A DNA stretch of 64,000 nt from Agarivorans sp. Toyoura001 (GCF_005405585.1 NZ_BJEQ01000006.1:62001-126000), one strand, 5' to 3'; shown: positions 16,130 through 25,770, counted from the stretch's first letter. Notes: generated by a model from the letters alone, not told the origin. A program made the numbers and translations.

Positions 16130-16612
16130 ATGCAACAAGCTTGGTACAAACAATTTTGGCCGTGGTTTTTAATCGCGTTACCTATGGCTGCAGTCGTTGC
16201 TAGCTTAACCACATTTTACATAGCCGCTACCACCGACAATGACATGGTCGTAGAGTCTTATTACAAGAAAGGCAAGGCGATTAATGCCGATTTGTCACTA
16301 ATACAGCAAGCAGAACAGTTAGGTGTTAAAGCTGCGTTGTCACCTACAGACAGCGGCTTATTGTTAGATATGACGTTACCTGACGAACTGAAAAACCAAC
16401 CTCTTAAAGTTGAACTGGCCCATAAAACCTTAGCGAGAAACGACCGCAGTTACGTAGTTACCGCTGATGCCACCGGTCGATATAGGTTTGGCGAAGATTT
16501 AAATGAAAATGGTCGCTGGTTTATCCGCATCAGTCCAATGGATGACAGTTGGCGTTTACAAGAAGAGCTACAACTGCCGCTGTACAACATAGAAGAGATT
16601 GATGGGAAGTAA
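16130..16612 (+). CDS. ccoH: FixH/CcoH-like cbb3 assembly protein
   Basis: A 160-residue protein with one N-terminal span (FWPWFLIALPMAAVVASLTTFYIA) and a periplasmic FixH-type domain containing DNDMVVESYYKKGKAIN, the family signature just after the membrane. FixH/CcoH assists copper delivery and assembly of cbb3 oxidase with CcoI. Its end overlaps ccoI by 11 bases. Family assignment is strong; the precise role in copper insertion is known only in general terms. Confidence 0.85.
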   Translation: MQQAWYKQFWPWFLIALPMAAVVASLTTFYIAATTDNDMVVESYYKKGKAINADLSLIQQAEQLGVKAALSPTDSGLLLDMTLPDELKNQPLKVELAHKTLARNDRSYVVTADATGRYRFGEDLNENGRWFIRISPMDDSWRLQEELQLPLYNIEEIDGK

Positions 16613-18989
16613 CAAATACCTTTGCTTTCATTGCAATGAAGTTGTTCCGGCAGGTCAGAGCTTATCTGTTCCTATCCTTGGTAAAATGGAACCCATGTGT
16701 TGCCAAGGTTGTGCCGCTGTAGCCCAAACCATTATAGACAGTGGCTTAGAAGACTATTACAAGCATCGCACCGCCGCAGCTCCCAGCGCTCAAGGTTTGG
16801 TCCCTGACGCATTAACTAAAATGTTGGAATACGACGATGAGAGTGTTCAATTAGACTTTGTCGCTCAGTCAGACGCCTATAAAGAAGTACTGCTGTCTAT
16901 AGAAGGCATTGCTTGTGCTGCATGTGCATGGCTGATTGAAAAGCAGCTTTCGCATGTTAAAGGTGTTCAGAAAATTCACGTTAATTCTACCACTCAACGT
17001 GCCACTTTGTTGTGGGACGATAAACAGGTAAAACTTAGTCAGCTCCTGCAAACCGTTCAAACCCTAGGTTACAACGCCACGCCTTTTCAAACAGACAAAC
17101 AAGAAGAGTTAGATCGTAAGCTGTATCGAAGCCACTTGTTAAAGCTTGGTGTCGCTGGCTTAGCTACCATGCAAGTGATGATGTTTGCGATTGCTCTCTA
17201 TGGTGACCTGTTTGACGAAATGGAAGTGATTTATCGAGATTACTTTCGCTGGGTGAGCCTAATTATGGCCACGCCCGTTCTACTTTTTTCAGCGCAGCCT
17301 TTCTATTTTGGTGCGTATAGAAGTATAAAAGCTAAAACCCTAAACATGGATGTCCCCGTATCTATTGCACTACTAGGGGCATATAGCGCGTCGTTGTATG
17401 CAACCGTAAAAGGCACGGGTGAAGTCTATTTCGAATCGGTTTCAATGTTTACCTTCTTATTGTTACTAGGACGATTGCTGGAGTTACGGGCTAGGCGAAA
17501 AGCCAGTGAAACCAGTTCAAACATGCTTAAGCTTATTCCCAAACTAGCTTTAAAACTAAATAAAGACGGCAAACAGCAGCGCGTAGCGGCCAGCCAGCTT
17601 AAATTCGGTGACCTTATCGTTATTTTACCTGGGGAAACCGTGCCCGCTGATGGCCAGATTAGCTTTGGTGAAAGTGAATTTGATGAATCCTCTTTAACGG
17701 GAGAAAGCTTACCCATTGTTAAGTCGATAGGCGAACGCGTGTTTGCTGGCACCATTAACCACGAGCAGACTGTACATATAGCCGTTGAGGCCGTTTCGCA
17801 AAACACCTTTATCGCCAACATTATGCGCTTACAAGAACAAGCGCAGAGTGAAAAGCCGAAGATAGCCACTATAGCAGACGGTGTGGCTCGCTATTTTGTG
17901 TTTGGCCTATTGGTTATTGCCGCCCTCACCTACACGTATTGGCATTTTCATTCACCGGAAGACGCTTTTTGGATCACCTTAGCGGTGTTGGTTGCTACTT
18001 GCCCTTGCGCACTATCGTTAGCTACGCCAGCAGCACTAACAGCTGCTACTCATAATTTGTCTAAAAATGGCCTGTTAGTAAAACGCGGCCACGTACTAGA
18101 AAGCTTGGCTAAGTTACAAGCCGTTGTGTCAGACAAAACCGGCACGCTCACCGAAGGTCGATTGCAGATCCAAGGGCTAGAGTGTTACAAGGGCTACGCT
18201 AAGGAGACAGTTCTTGAATATGTTGGTGCCTTAGAGCGTCAAAGTTCTCACCCTATCGCATTGGCGTTTAAATCTTTTCAGAAGTTACAAGCAACAAATA
18301 TTGAGCACCATACCGGTTTAGGCTTAAGTGGTTTGGTAGACAATCATTCGCTCACTTTAGGAAAGGCTAAGTTTTGCCAACAAATTGCTCAACCCCGCAT
18401 AGGAATGCTTGAGTTAGTGTTACTGGTAAACACACAGTTAGTGGCCAGAATTTATCTGTCAGACTTAATTAAAAGTGATGCGATAGAATTCGCTAAAGGC
18501 TTAAAACAAAGAGACATTAGTTTGTCGATGCTTACTGGTGATGAGTCTGCACAAGTGGAATTTGTTGCCAATCAACTGAGTATCACCGATGTCTCTAGGG
18601 GCGCGTTACCTCAGCAAAAACTCGATGTGGTAAAACATAAAGTCACCAGCACGCCACATTTGCTAATGCTTGGCGACGGCGTAAATGACGGGCCTGTGCT
18701 CGCGTCTGCACCTTTATCTATCGCTATGGGTTTAGGTACCGACATTGCTAAATCTAGTGCCGATGCAGTCCTTCTCGGCAGTAAGCTAAGAACTTTGTTA
18801 AGTGCTATAGATTTGGCTAAAAAAACCCAAAAAATTATCGCTCAAAACTTGGCATGGGCTTTAGGTTATAATGCCCTGATATTGCCCTTAGCGGTGTCGG
18901 GTATCGTGACACCTTATATGGCAGCAATCGGCATGTCTTTGTCTTCGCTAGCGGTGTTAACTAACTCACTAAGGTTGAATAAGCGATGA
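16602..18989 (+). CDS. ccoI: Copper-exporting P1B ATPase for cbb3 assembly
   Basis: CcoI (795 residues) pumps copper across the inner membrane for insertion into cbb3 oxidase. It starts with a cysteine-rich segment (CFHCNEVVPAG, MCCQGCAAV), then a heavy-metal-associated domain with GIACAACAWLIEKQL near 104, and eight spans with the transport motif TCPCALSLATPAAL near 470. The phosphorylation site is SDKTGTLTEG near 510, and GDGVNDGP near 695 is the hinge. I use the ATG at 16602; a TTG one codon earlier is in frame. It overlaps ccoH at the start and ccoS at the end, so ccoH-I-S are translationally coupled. Confidence 0.95.
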   Translation: MGSNKYLCFHCNEVVPAGQSLSVPILGKMEPMCCQGCAAVAQTIIDSGLEDYYKHRTAAAPSAQGLVPDALTKMLEYDDESVQLDFVAQSDAYKEVLLSIEGIACAACAWLIEKQLSHVKGVQKIHVNSTTQRATLLWDDKQVKLSQLLQTVQTLGYNATPFQTDKQEELDRKLYRSHLLKLGVAGLATMQVMMFAIALYGDLFDEMEVIYRDYFRWVSLIMATPVLLFSAQPFYFGAYRSIKAKTLNMDVPVSIALLGAYSASLYATVKGTGEVYFESVSMFTFLLLLGRLLELRARRKASETSSNMLKLIPKLALKLNKDGKQQRVAASQLKFGDLIVILPGETVPADGQISFGESEFDESSLTGESLPIVKSIGERVFAGTINHEQTVHIAVEAVSQNTFIANIMRLQEQAQSEKPKIATIADGVARYFVFGLLVIAALTYTYWHFHSPEDAFWITLAVLVATCPCALSLATPAALTAATHNLSKNGLLVKRGHVLESLAKLQAVVSDKTGTLTEGRLQIQGLECYKGYAKETVLEYVGALERQSSHPIALAFKSFQKLQATNIEHHTGLGLSGLVDNHSLTLGKAKFCQQIAQPRIGMLELVLLVNTQLVARIYLSDLIKSDAIEFAKGLKQRDISLSMLTGDESAQVEFVANQLSITDVSRGALPQQKLDVVKHKVTSTPHLLMLGDGVNDGPVLASAPLSIAMGLGTDIAKSSADAVLLGSKLRTLLSAIDLAKKTQKIIAQNLAWALGYNALILPLAVSGIVTPYMAAIGMSLSSLAVLTNSLRLNKR

Positions 18990-19165
18990 GCATAATTTTT
19001 GTGTTAATTCCTATTGCCCTTGTTTTTGTGTGTATTGGAATTGGTATTTTTTTCTGGGCGGTCAAAAGTGAACAGTTTGAAGACCTAGATCGCCAAGGCG
19101 TAAACATTTTGTTTGACGAAAAAGGCCAAGACACTAAATCGGTTAAAGATGATACTCCAAACTGA
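18986..19165 (+). CDS. ccoS: cbb3 oxidase maturation protein CcoS
   Basis: This 59-residue protein starts in an ATGA overlap with the ccoI stop. It has a single span (IIFVLIPIALVFVCIGIGIF) followed by FWAVKSEQFEDLDRQG, the conserved CcoS signature. CcoS is needed for cofactor insertion into CcoN. The gene is short but its position immediately after ccoI and its signature make the call secure. Its last 17 bases overlap the next gene. Confidence 0.95.
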   Translation: MSIIFVLIPIALVFVCIGIGIFFWAVKSEQFEDLDRQGVNILFDEKGQDTKSVKDDTPN

Positions 19166-19814
19166 TTACGCGGCCGCTTTTATCACCGGTTTATTAGGTG
19201 CCACGCATTGCATTGCTATGTGTGGTGGTATTGCCTGTGTTCTTGGTAGCAGAGTTGAAAATTCGTCCTCAAAGTTTTTGGTCAGCGTTGGCTTCAACCT
19301 TGGACGAATAGTGAGTTACGCAATTGCGGGTGCGATAGTGTCTGGTTCAATCCAGGCTATTGGGCAAATACACAAATCACTACACTTGCTAGTTAGCCTC
19401 CAGTGGCTTGCTGCGTTAATGTTAATTTTGTTAGGTATTCACCTCACCCGGTGGTGGTCTGTACTCACCCCATTAGAGGCTGCTGGTAAAGTGTTATGGA
19501 ACGAAATCCAACCCACCGCGAGTAAATTTCTCAGTTTAAACCATCCCTTGGCTTGCGTTCCTTTAGGTTTGTTATGGGGGTGGTTACCCTGCGGGTTGGT
19601 GTACTCCACTTTAACCTTAAGTGCTAGCCAAGCTAGCTGGCAAAGCGGTGCCGCGGTGATGTTTAGCTTTGGGCTGGGTACTTTTAGCGTTATGTTGCTC
19701 TCGGTGATGCTTGGTCAAAAACTTAGCCACTTGTTAAACAACCGTAAGCTACAGATTGTTTCTGGACTTAGTGTTTTTGCTCTAGGGATCTATCAGGTTG
19801 TTACATTGTTGTAG
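19149..19814 (+). CDS. SafE/TauE-like membrane protein next to ccoS
   Basis: A 221-residue membrane protein with about six spans. It begins MILQTDYAAAFITGLLGATHC and has the conserved CIAMCGGIACVLG segment, a later NLGRIVSYAIAGAIVSG and LLWGWLPCGLVYSTL. The paired Cys motifs (HCxxMCGG and PCGLVYS) mark the sulfite exporter TauE/SafE-type proteins that are commonly next to ccoS and thought to help copper handling for cbb3 oxidase. I chose the ATG at 19149, which overlaps ccoS by 17 bases; a longer frame needs a TTG. The copper role is inferred from context. Confidence 0.8.
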   Translation: MILQTDYAAAFITGLLGATHCIAMCGGIACVLGSRVENSSSKFLVSVGFNLGRIVSYAIAGAIVSGSIQAIGQIHKSLHLLVSLQWLAALMLILLGIHLTRWWSVLTPLEAAGKVLWNEIQPTASKFLSLNHPLACVPLGLLWGWLPCGLVYSTLTLSASQASWQSGAAVMFSFGLGTFSVMLLSVMLGQKLSHLLNNRKLQIVSGLSVFALGIYQVVTLL

Positions 19815-19882
19815 CAATAGCGCTAGAAAAATACCTCTATAAAGAGTAGAATTGCCTCGAACTCCTATAGCATAGTTTGAGT

Positions 19883-20629
19883 ATGAGCATTAACCCAAAA
19901 GCTAGTCAAAGAATCCAAACTGGTGGATGTGAAATCCATTGTCAAGATTGCAGCATTGCACAATTGTGTATTCCATTTTCTTTAAATGAAACTGAGCTAG
20001 ATCGTTTAGACAGTATTATTGAGCGTAAAAAGCCTATTCAAAAAGGCGAAGAAATTTTTGCTGCTGGCGATAAACTTAAAAGCTTATACGCGATACGTTC
20101 AGGCACCATTAAGTCGTACACCATTACCGAACAAGGTGATGAGCAAATCACTGGTTTTCATTTAGCTGGCGATTTAGTTGGCTTCGATGCTATCAATAAC
20201 CAAGTACACCCTAGTTTTGCACAAGCCCTTGAAACGTCGATGGTATGTGAAATCCCTTTTGATACCATGGATGACTTGTCGGCAAGTATGCCTAAACTTC
20301 GTCGCCAAATGATGCGTTTAATGAGCAACGAGATTGTCGCTGACCAAGAGATGATTTTGTTACTCAGTAAGAAAAATGCTGAAGAGCGTTTAGCCGCATT
20401 TATCTATGGTTTATCGCAGCGCTTCTCTGAGCGTGGTTTCTCTCCGAGAGAGTTTCGCCTTACCATGACTCGTGGTGATATCGGTAATTACTTAGGTTTA
20501 ACAGTAGAAACTATTTCACGTTTGTTAGGCCGTTTCCAAAAAGCCGATATGATTGCGGTTAAAGGTAAATATATTTCAATTACCGACCGCGAATCCCTTC
20601 GTCAATTAGCTGGTGCCAAAGCTACCTAA
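19883..20629 (+). CDS. fnr: Oxygen-sensing regulator FNR
   Basis: FNR (248 residues) carries a [4Fe-4S] cluster that falls apart in oxygen; the intact dimer binds TTGAT-N4-ATCAA. Cluster cysteines lie in [15 protein letters not shown] (about 16 to 30) and in SMVCEIPF near 120. The cyclic-nucleotide-like beta-roll is followed by a long dimer helix and the HTH with [14 protein letters not shown], where E, S and R contact the FNR box. The start is the ATG at 19883; an in-frame TTG two codons earlier is less likely. It sits between the cbb3 assembly genes and uspE, and both neighbouring units have FNR boxes. Confidence 0.96.
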   Translation: MSINPKASQRIQTGGCEIHCQDCSIAQLCIPFSLNETELDRLDSIIERKKPIQKGEEIFAAGDKLKSLYAIRSGTIKSYTITEQGDEQITGFHLAGDLVGFDAINNQVHPSFAQALETSMVCEIPFDTMDDLSASMPKLRRQMMRLMSNEIVADQEMILLLSKKNAEERLAAFIYGLSQRFSERGFSPREFRLTMTRGDIGNYLGLTVETISRLLGRFQKADMIAVKGKYISITDRESLRQLAGAKAT

Positions 20630-20637
20630 GTGATTAA

Positions 20638-20690
20638 TAACACTGACCTGATTTACATCAAGCTATGATAAAAAACTTGGGTCAGTGTTA
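20638..20690. promoter_or_regulatory. Near-perfect FNR box within a long inverted repeat before uspE
   Basis: CTGAT-TTAC-ATCAA at 20648-20661 matches the FNR consensus at nine of ten positions. It overlaps and lies just inside an 11-bp inverted repeat, TAACACTGACC at 20638-20648 and GGTCAGTGTTA at 20680-20690. The repeat could form a terminator-like hairpin for fnr, though it lacks a T-run. FNR control of uspE is the inference. Confidence 0.6.
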
Positions 20691-20764
20691 ACTAAGTCAG
20701 ATTTATTCCTTCCAAATTGAGCTAAAGTTAAGTAGCTATTCCAGAACATTCTAGGAGCTGCTTT

Positions 20765-21697
20765 ATGATTAAGTATCGTAATATTTTAGTGGTCATTGAC
20801 CCCCTGCACGACACTCAGGCGGCTTTGTCTCGGGCTGTGTTTTTAGCACAGAAAGAAGACCAAGCAAAAATCAAAGCTCTACTCACCATTTATGACTTCT
20901 CTTACGAGATGACGTCAATGTTATCTGGCGAAGAGCGAGAAGCCATGCGCTCTGGCGTAATAGACGAACGTAAAGTCTGGTTGAACGAAGTTATCGCGGC
21001 AACAGATACCGCAGGCCTAGAGATAGAAATCAAGGTAGTGTGGAATAACCGACTCTATGAAAGTGTTATAGAAGAAGTTCTCGATTTTGGTCACGACCTT
21101 GTGGTTAAAGCCACCCACCCTCACCCTACACTGCAATCAATAATCTTTACCCCCAACGATTGGCACATTTTACGTAAGTGTCCAACACCAGTGCTAATGG
21201 TTAAAGACCATGATTGGCCAACAGCAGGTAAGATTGTTGCAGCGATTCACGCAGGAGCAGAGGACGAAGAGCACCACAAACTCAATGTGCGAATTGCTCA
21301 AGAAGCTAAGGATTTATGCCGGTTACTATCTGCCACTCCCCATATTGTTACAGCCTATCCCGCAGCCCCGGTAAATATTGCCATAGAGCTGCCTGATTTC
21401 GACCCTCTCAAGTACAACAAAAATGTTATGGAATACCATAAAGAAGCCCTGAATAAATTTGTGGCTGAACAGTTTGGGCAAGAAGTCACTAGCCACCTCG
21501 AAGAAGGCTTACCCGATGATGTAATTCCCGAAGTGGCCAATGAGATTGGTGCAGATATAGTTATTTTGGGTACGTCTGGTCGAAGCGGTTTTAGCGCAGC
21601 ATTAATAGGTAATACCGCTGAGCACGTTATTGATCAATTAGACTGCGATTTACTGGCATTGAAACCACAAAACTTTGTTAGTCCTTTCCAAAAATAG
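20765..21697 (+). CDS. uspE: Universal stress protein E
   Basis: UspE (310 residues) has two tandem Usp domains. The first begins YRNILVVIDPLHDTQ and the second has GADIVILGTSGRSGFSAALIGNTAEHVIDQ near 270, with the ATP-binding type G-x2-G-x9-G-S/T pattern. In E. coli UspE is linked to oxidative stress, motility and adhesion, and its gene lies beside fnr as here. The ATG follows CTAGGAGCTGCTTT. A candidate FNR box lies about 110 bases upstream, and a terminator follows. Confidence 0.93.
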   Translation: MIKYRNILVVIDPLHDTQAALSRAVFLAQKEDQAKIKALLTIYDFSYEMTSMLSGEEREAMRSGVIDERKVWLNEVIAATDTAGLEIEIKVVWNNRLYESVIEEVLDFGHDLVVKATHPHPTLQSIIFTPNDWHILRKCPTPVLMVKDHDWPTAGKIVAAIHAGAEDEEHHKLNVRIAQEAKDLCRLLSATPHIVTAYPAAPVNIAIELPDFDPLKYNKNVMEYHKEALNKFVAEQFGQEVTSHLEEGLPDDVIPEVANEIGADIVILGTSGRSGFSAALIGNTAEHVIDQLDCDLLALKPQNFVSPFQK

Positions 21698-21734
21698 ATC
21701 CGTTTAAGCTAAGGGAAAAGATTGCTTAAGCAAG

Positions 21735-21763
21735 GCGGGGTTATATAATAGCCCCGCTTTTTT
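21735..21763 (+). terminator. Rho-independent terminator after uspE
   Basis: GCGGGG and CCCCGC form the stem around an AT-rich loop, followed by six T. It precedes the ttcA start by 15 bases, so the ttcA promoter may overlap it or the AT-rich loop (TTATATAATA contains a -10-like element). Confidence 0.8.
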
Positions 21764-21777
21764 ATTGGGAACTCAAA

Positions 21778-22674
21778 ATGTCAGTTACAGCTAAACAACA
21801 ATACAACCAAAACAAACTTCATAAGCGAATTCGTCGACATGTAGGCCAAGCGATAGCTGACTACAATATGATTGAAGAAGGCGATAAAGTAATGGTGTGT
21901 TTGTCTGGCGGTAAAGACAGTTACGCAATGTTAGACATTTTGCTGCATCTAAAAGCCCACGCACCAATAAGCTTTAACGTTATTGCCGTTAACCTTGACC
22001 AAAAACAACCTGGCTTCCCAGAGCATATTTTGCCTGAATACCTAGATAACTTAGGTATTGAATACCAAATTGTGCAAGAAGATACCTACTCAATTGTAAA
22101 AGACAAAATCCCTGAAGGTAAAACGACCTGTTCTTTATGTTCTCGTTTACGCCGCGGTATTTTGTACCGTACCGCTACCGAACTAGGCGCCACCAAAATT
22201 GCACTAGGCCACCATAGAGACGATATATTAGAAACCCTATTCTTAAACATGTTTCATGGCGGTAAACTAAAAACCATGCCACCTAAGTTAGTCAGTGACG
22301 ATGGGAAACATGTCGTGATTCGTCCAATGGCCTACTGTAAAGAGGCCGATATGGAAAAATACGCTGAGGTAAAAGAATTCCCTATTATTCCGTGTAACCT
22401 TTGCGGCTCTCAAGAAAACCTGCAGCGTCAGGCAATTAAACAAATGTTGAATGACTGGGAAAAGCGTTTTCCAGGAAGAGTAGAATCAATGTTTAGATCG
22501 GTGCAAAACGTCGTGCCATCTCATTTACTCGATCACCAACAGTTTGACTTTAAATCTATTAACCGAGATAGCGGCATAATTGACGGCGGTGATATTGGTT
22601 TCGATGCACCTCAGTTAGAACCCCAGCAGACAATGAAAGAGACGACTGGGGTAGTTCAAATAGTAGAGCTTTAG
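21778..22674 (+). CDS. ttcA: tRNA 2-thiocytidine-32 synthetase
   Basis: TtcA (298 residues) thiolates cytidine 32 of several tRNAs using an ATP pyrophosphatase domain and an iron-sulfur cluster. The PP-loop SGGKDS lies at 43-48, and the cluster cysteines are in [12 protein letters not shown] near 120 and in IPCNLCGSQ near 206. The [15 protein letters not shown] segment is typical. Length is normal. The gene ends 3 bases from the convergent bax-like gene. Confidence 0.96.
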   Translation: MSVTAKQQYNQNKLHKRIRRHVGQAIADYNMIEEGDKVMVCLSGGKDSYAMLDILLHLKAHAPISFNVIAVNLDQKQPGFPEHILPEYLDNLGIEYQIVQEDTYSIVKDKIPEGKTTCSLCSRLRRGILYRTATELGATKIALGHHRDDILETLFLNMFHGGKLKTMPPKLVSDDGKHVVIRPMAYCKEADMEKYAEVKEFPIIPCNLCGSQENLQRQAIKQMLNDWEKRFPGRVESMFRSVQNVVPSHLLDHQQFDFKSINRDSGIIDGGDIGFDAPQLEPQQTMKETTGVVQIVEL

Positions 22675-22677
22675 TTC

Positions 22678-23439
22678 TTAAGAACTCACTGATAAGTGAG
22701 AAGGCCACAAAGATTTATTGCTTCTCATCATCTGTTGGAGCTCGTGCACATAGGCTTCACCCCGTTCAGAATAGCTAGTAAGAAAACTTGCTAGCTCGAT
22801 TGCGTCTATCTCGCCGCGTGTTCTAGCGATTTGGCGATGTTCTCGTAACGCTTGGTAGGCTGGATGACTGTTAAGGTTGTTCATATAGGCATTTACCGAC
22901 TGATACACACTATCAAATTTACGTACTTCATGGTTAGCACCGTCAACACGGCTTAATGGTACTAAGCCACAACCTTTCTGGTAACACCATTGACCAAACA
23001 AGTTATTTCCTTCTTTGGCAAACCTTGACGTTCCCCATGCAGACTCGTTAGCAGCTTGGGCTAGCACTAAGGCAGGAGGCACAACGTCTATTTTGGCTAG
23101 TAGCTCAGTAATGATTTGCTTATCACCAAGGGTGGTATCAACCCGATAATCTTCAGCTAACCCAACTAAAATCTTGTGTTGTTTTTTACTTAATTTGCTA
23201 TTCGCTATCTTGCTATTGAAGGAAACCAGTTGATTACGTTGCTTAAGTATTTGCTGATTACTTGCTTTTATTAGTGGCAAAATATATTGAGTAAATTGCT
23301 GCTTTTTTTGATTAACATCGGTAAATTCTTCAAAAGCAGGTAGCGGTGCGTAACTAATGATGGGTGAAGTCTGTTTTGGTGTGTGATCGCAAGCGATGAT
23401 TAGGCTTGATAACAAGCCTATAAGTAAAAATTTATTCAA
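22678..23439 (-). CDS. Bax-like glucosaminidase-domain lipoprotein
   Basis: A 253-residue protein with a lipoprotein signal (LLSSLIIAC, lipidated Cys at 17). The C-terminal half is a glucosaminidase domain of the Bax/FlgJ type, with [28 protein letters not shown] carrying the catalytic Glu near 142, then [11 protein letters not shown] and [15 protein letters not shown]. It should trim peptidoglycan glycan strands at the cell envelope. The start overlaps the end of cobB by 4 bases, suggesting co-transcription. The catalytic Glu is visible; substrate is inferred from the family. Confidence 0.85.
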   Translation of the reverse strand: MNKFLLIGLLSSLIIACDHTPKQTSPIISYAPLPAFEEFTDVNQKKQQFTQYILPLIKASNQQILKQRNQLVSFNSKIANSKLSKKQHKILVGLAEDYRVDTTLGDKQIITELLAKIDVVPPALVLAQAANESAWGTSRFAKEGNNLFGQWCYQKGCGLVPLSRVDGANHEVRKFDSVYQSVNAYMNNLNSHPAYQALREHRQIARTRGEIDAIELASFLTSYSERGEAYVHELQQMMRSNKSLWPSHLSVSS

Positions 23440-24161
23440 GTAGTTGCTCTTATTTCTATGGTTAATTCTTGCAAGAAGTTAGGAACTAACTCACTCGCTG
23501 GGCCGTAATGACGTTCTGCAAATTCGCTTTGCATTTCAGAGGGCTCAAGATTGAGTTCAATGGTTCTGGCATCATGGCTTGCAGCTTCATGAACGAAACC
23601 GCCCGCCGGAAACACATGTCCCGAGGTACCAATGGCAATAAATATATCACAGTGATTAAGTCGATGGTAAATCTTGTCTAGGCCAATAGGCATTTCGCCA
23701 AACCACACAACGTGCGGTCTTAGTCGAGTAGGAAACTGACAACATGTACACAATACCTCAGCACCTAAGTCGCCTTTCCAATTGGTGGTTTGATTAGACA
23801 TTGGGCAGCGTGCCTTTAATAGCTCACCATGCATATGCAAAACATTCTTGCTGCCGGCACGTTCGTGCAAGTCATCAATGTTTTGGGTGATAACTAGTAG
23901 CTCTATATCATCTTGTTGCTCTAGCTCGGCAAGCGCGAAGTGGGCTGCATTGGGCTGTACCTTACTACTTTGAAGCTGTTGGCGACGCAGATTATAAAAT
24001 TGATCGACAAAATCTGGAGCTCGTTGATAAGCCTCTGGTGTTGCGACATCTTCTACGCGATGCTTTTCCCACAAACCATCTGAATCACGGAAAGTTTGAA
24101 TTCCTGATTCAGCAGAAACCCCTGCTCCGGTCAAAACAATCACATTTTTTTTCATATTCAT
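23436..24161 (-). CDS. cobB: NAD-dependent protein deacylase (sirtuin) CobB
   Basis: CobB (241 residues) removes acetyl and succinyl groups from lysines using NAD. The NAD-binding [15 protein letters not shown] is at 13-27, the [13 protein letters not shown] motif precedes the catalytic His in [12 protein letters not shown], and zinc ligands are in KARCP and CTCCQF. The YNLRRQ segment near 57 has the Tyr-x-x-Arg pair of sirtuins with desuccinylase activity. It is the first gene of a pair with the Bax-like gene. Confidence 0.95.
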   Translation of the reverse strand: MNMKKNVIVLTGAGVSAESGIQTFRDSDGLWEKHRVEDVATPEAYQRAPDFVDQFYNLRRQQLQSSKVQPNAAHFALAELEQQDDIELLVITQNIDDLHERAGSKNVLHMHGELLKARCPMSNQTTNWKGDLGAEVLCTCCQFPTRLRPHVVWFGEMPIGLDKIYHRLNHCDIFIAIGTSGHVFPAGGFVHEAASHDARTIELNLEPSEMQSEFAERHYGPASELVPNFLQELTIEIRATT

Positions 24162-24481
24162 CTTCTTTTGTTCAAAATCGAATAGAAAGCTCTATAAATA
24201 TATATTAAGTCAGCATAAGTCCCCATTCTACTTAAGTTGTAATGTGACAAACATGGCTTAAAAGTTACTAACTGTTAACATTTTATCTAGAATGATTCTC
24301 GACAGAGCCACAAATATCTAGTTTGTCTGACCGCATAGTTAATCTAAATTAAACTTTTGCGACATATCTCGCTTTTGCTACTTTTAAGCTAACTAAATCA
24401 GGGAATTATCTGTAGCTGTGCTAATCTTGATCTAGCGCAAGAAAACGATAAAAAGCCTACGGATACTGCTGCTTGATACTA

Positions 24482-24500
24482 TATTCAATTATATTGAATA
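24482..24500. promoter_or_regulatory. 7-bp dyad upstream of the aap operon
   Basis: TATTCAA and TTGAATA are separated by five bases, about 70 bases upstream of the predicted -35 of aapJ. The half-sites are in the opposite order to the ArgR consensus (TGAAT...ATTCA), so ArgR is not supported. A regulator of amino-acid uptake is possible. Confidence 0.4.
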
Positions 24501-24559
24501 GTTTTGCGCCGGTGGTCAGTTATTCGGCATTCTGTTGTGATTGCGGTGTTACAATAATG

Positions 24560-24588
24560 TTGACACCCAATATTTGAATGTTTATGTT
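24560..24588 (+). promoter_or_regulatory. Sigma-70 promoter of aapJ
   Basis: A perfect -35, TTGACA at 24560-24565, is followed by a 17-base spacer and TATGTT at 24583-24588 as -10 (five of six to TATAAT counted loosely, with T and A conserved at key positions). The aapJ ATG is 85 bases downstream. Confidence 0.65.
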
Positions 24589-24672
24589 GTTATTGGCTCT
24601 GGTTTTGGCTCTTGATTGAATATAGAGCCGTTCAACCCACAATATAAAGACAAACTGTACAGGGAAGAAAAC

Positions 24673-25698
24673 ATGTTAAAAAACACGCATATTAAAGCTG
24701 CGGTAGCTGCTGTAGCCTTAGCTTTCGCAGCAAATGCTAGCGCTGCTGATGGCACGTTAGACAACGTAAAAAGTAAAGGTTTCTTACAATGTGGCGTTAG
24801 TACCGGCTTGCCTGGTTTCTCAAACCCAGATGCTGACGGAAATTGGCAAGGTCTAGATGTAGACGTTTGTCGCGCAGTAGCCGCCGCCGTTCTAGGCGAT
24901 GCTTCTAAAGTTAAATATACTCCCCTTACTGCAAAAGAGCGTTTCACTGCACTGCAGTCTGGTGAAATCGACATTCTTTCTCGTAACACTACTTGGACGC
25001 TAACCCGCGACAGTTCACTAGGTTTGAATTTTGCTGGTGTTAACTATTATGACGGCCAAGGCTTTATGGTTAGCAAAGAGCTCGGTGTGTCTTCAGCTAA
25101 AGAATTAGATGGCGCTGCAGTATGTATCCAATCTGGTACTACTACCGAACTAAACTTAGCGGATTACTTCCGTGAGCATGGTATGAAATACACGCCTGTA
25201 GTATTTGATACCTCAGACCAAACAGTAAAAGGTTTCGAAGCTGGCCGTTGTGATGTTTTAACCTCAGACCAATCGCAACTTTATGCACTGCGTATCAAAC
25301 TAGCTAAGCCAGACAGCGCAATGGTATTGCCTGAGATTATTTCTAAAGAGCCTTTAGGTCCAGTTGTTCGTCAAGGCGATGATCAATGGCTAAACATTGT
25401 TAAATGGTCTTTATTCGCCATGATCAATGCAGAAGAATATGGCTTAAGCTCTGCAAACGCAGACGACATGCTTAAATCGACTAACCCTAACGTACGCCGT
25501 ATCTTAGGTTTAGAAGGCCCTAAAGGTAAAGGTTTAGGCTTAGACGACAAATGGGGCTACAACATTGTTAAGCAAGTTGGTAGCTACGGCGAGTCTTTCG
25601 AGAAAAACGTAGGTACTAGCTCTCCGCTTGGTATCGCTCGTGGTGTTAACGCACTATGGAAAGACGGTGGTTTCCAATACGCTCCACCTATTCGTTAA
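24673..25698 (+). CDS. aapJ: General L-amino acid ABC transporter, substrate-binding protein
   Basis: AapJ (341 residues) is the periplasmic binding protein of a broad L-amino acid importer. A signal peptide (KAAVAAVALAFAANASA-A) precedes a family 3 solute-binding domain starting LDNVKSKGFLQCGVSTG. The GEIDILSRNTTWTLTRD and FEAGRCDVLTSDQSQL segments match the AapJ/BztA group. I chose the ATG at 24673, preceded by AGGGAAGA, over an upstream in-frame ATG that would spoil the signal peptide. A hairpin after the gene probably gives more binding protein than permease. Confidence 0.94.
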   Translation: MLKNTHIKAAVAAVALAFAANASAADGTLDNVKSKGFLQCGVSTGLPGFSNPDADGNWQGLDVDVCRAVAAAVLGDASKVKYTPLTAKERFTALQSGEIDILSRNTTWTLTRDSSLGLNFAGVNYYDGQGFMVSKELGVSSAKELDGAAVCIQSGTTTELNLADYFREHGMKYTPVVFDTSDQTVKGFEAGRCDVLTSDQSQLYALRIKLAKPDSAMVLPEIISKEPLGPVVRQGDDQWLNIVKWSLFAMINAEEYGLSSANADDMLKSTNPNVRRILGLEGPKGKGLGLDDKWGYNIVKQVGSYGESFEKNVGTSSPLGIARGVNALWKDGGFQYAPPIR

Positions 25699-25712
25699 TT
25701 TCTACTCTTAAA

Positions 25713-25734
25713 AGAGCAGGGCTTGCCCTGCTCT
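25713..25734 (+). terminator. Intercistronic hairpin between aapJ and aapQ
   Basis: AGAGCAGGGC pairs perfectly with GCCCTGCTCT around a TT loop, with a short T-run later (GTTTTAAT). In ABC operons such hairpins act as partial terminators or protect the upstream mRNA from 3' decay. Confidence 0.65.
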
Positions 25735-25770
25735 CTTCCGTTTTAATCCTACACTACTAGGTTACATTAT

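Larger units (their letters stand above)
24162..24672. other. 511-bp AT-rich region between cobB and aapJ
   Basis: Divergent genes flank this gap. It contains the aapJ promoter at 24560-24588, a dyad TATTCAA-N5-TTGAATA at 24482-24500, and a weak FNR-like sequence at 24427-24440 (8 of 10 positions). The minus-strand frame overlapping its right end (24582-24989) is a shadow of aapJ. No RNA gene is evident. Confidence 0.5.

Noticed and set aside
24427-24440. FNR box before aapJ/cobB (TTGAT-CTAG-CGCAA)
   Set aside because: Only eight of ten positions match and no promoter is placed suitably.
24482-24500. ArgR box upstream of aapJ
   Set aside because: The half-sites are in reversed order relative to the ArgR consensus.
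24597-24620. Sigma-54 promoter for aapJ
   Set aside because: The GG and GC are 11 bases apart instead of 10, and a good sigma-70 promoter exists.
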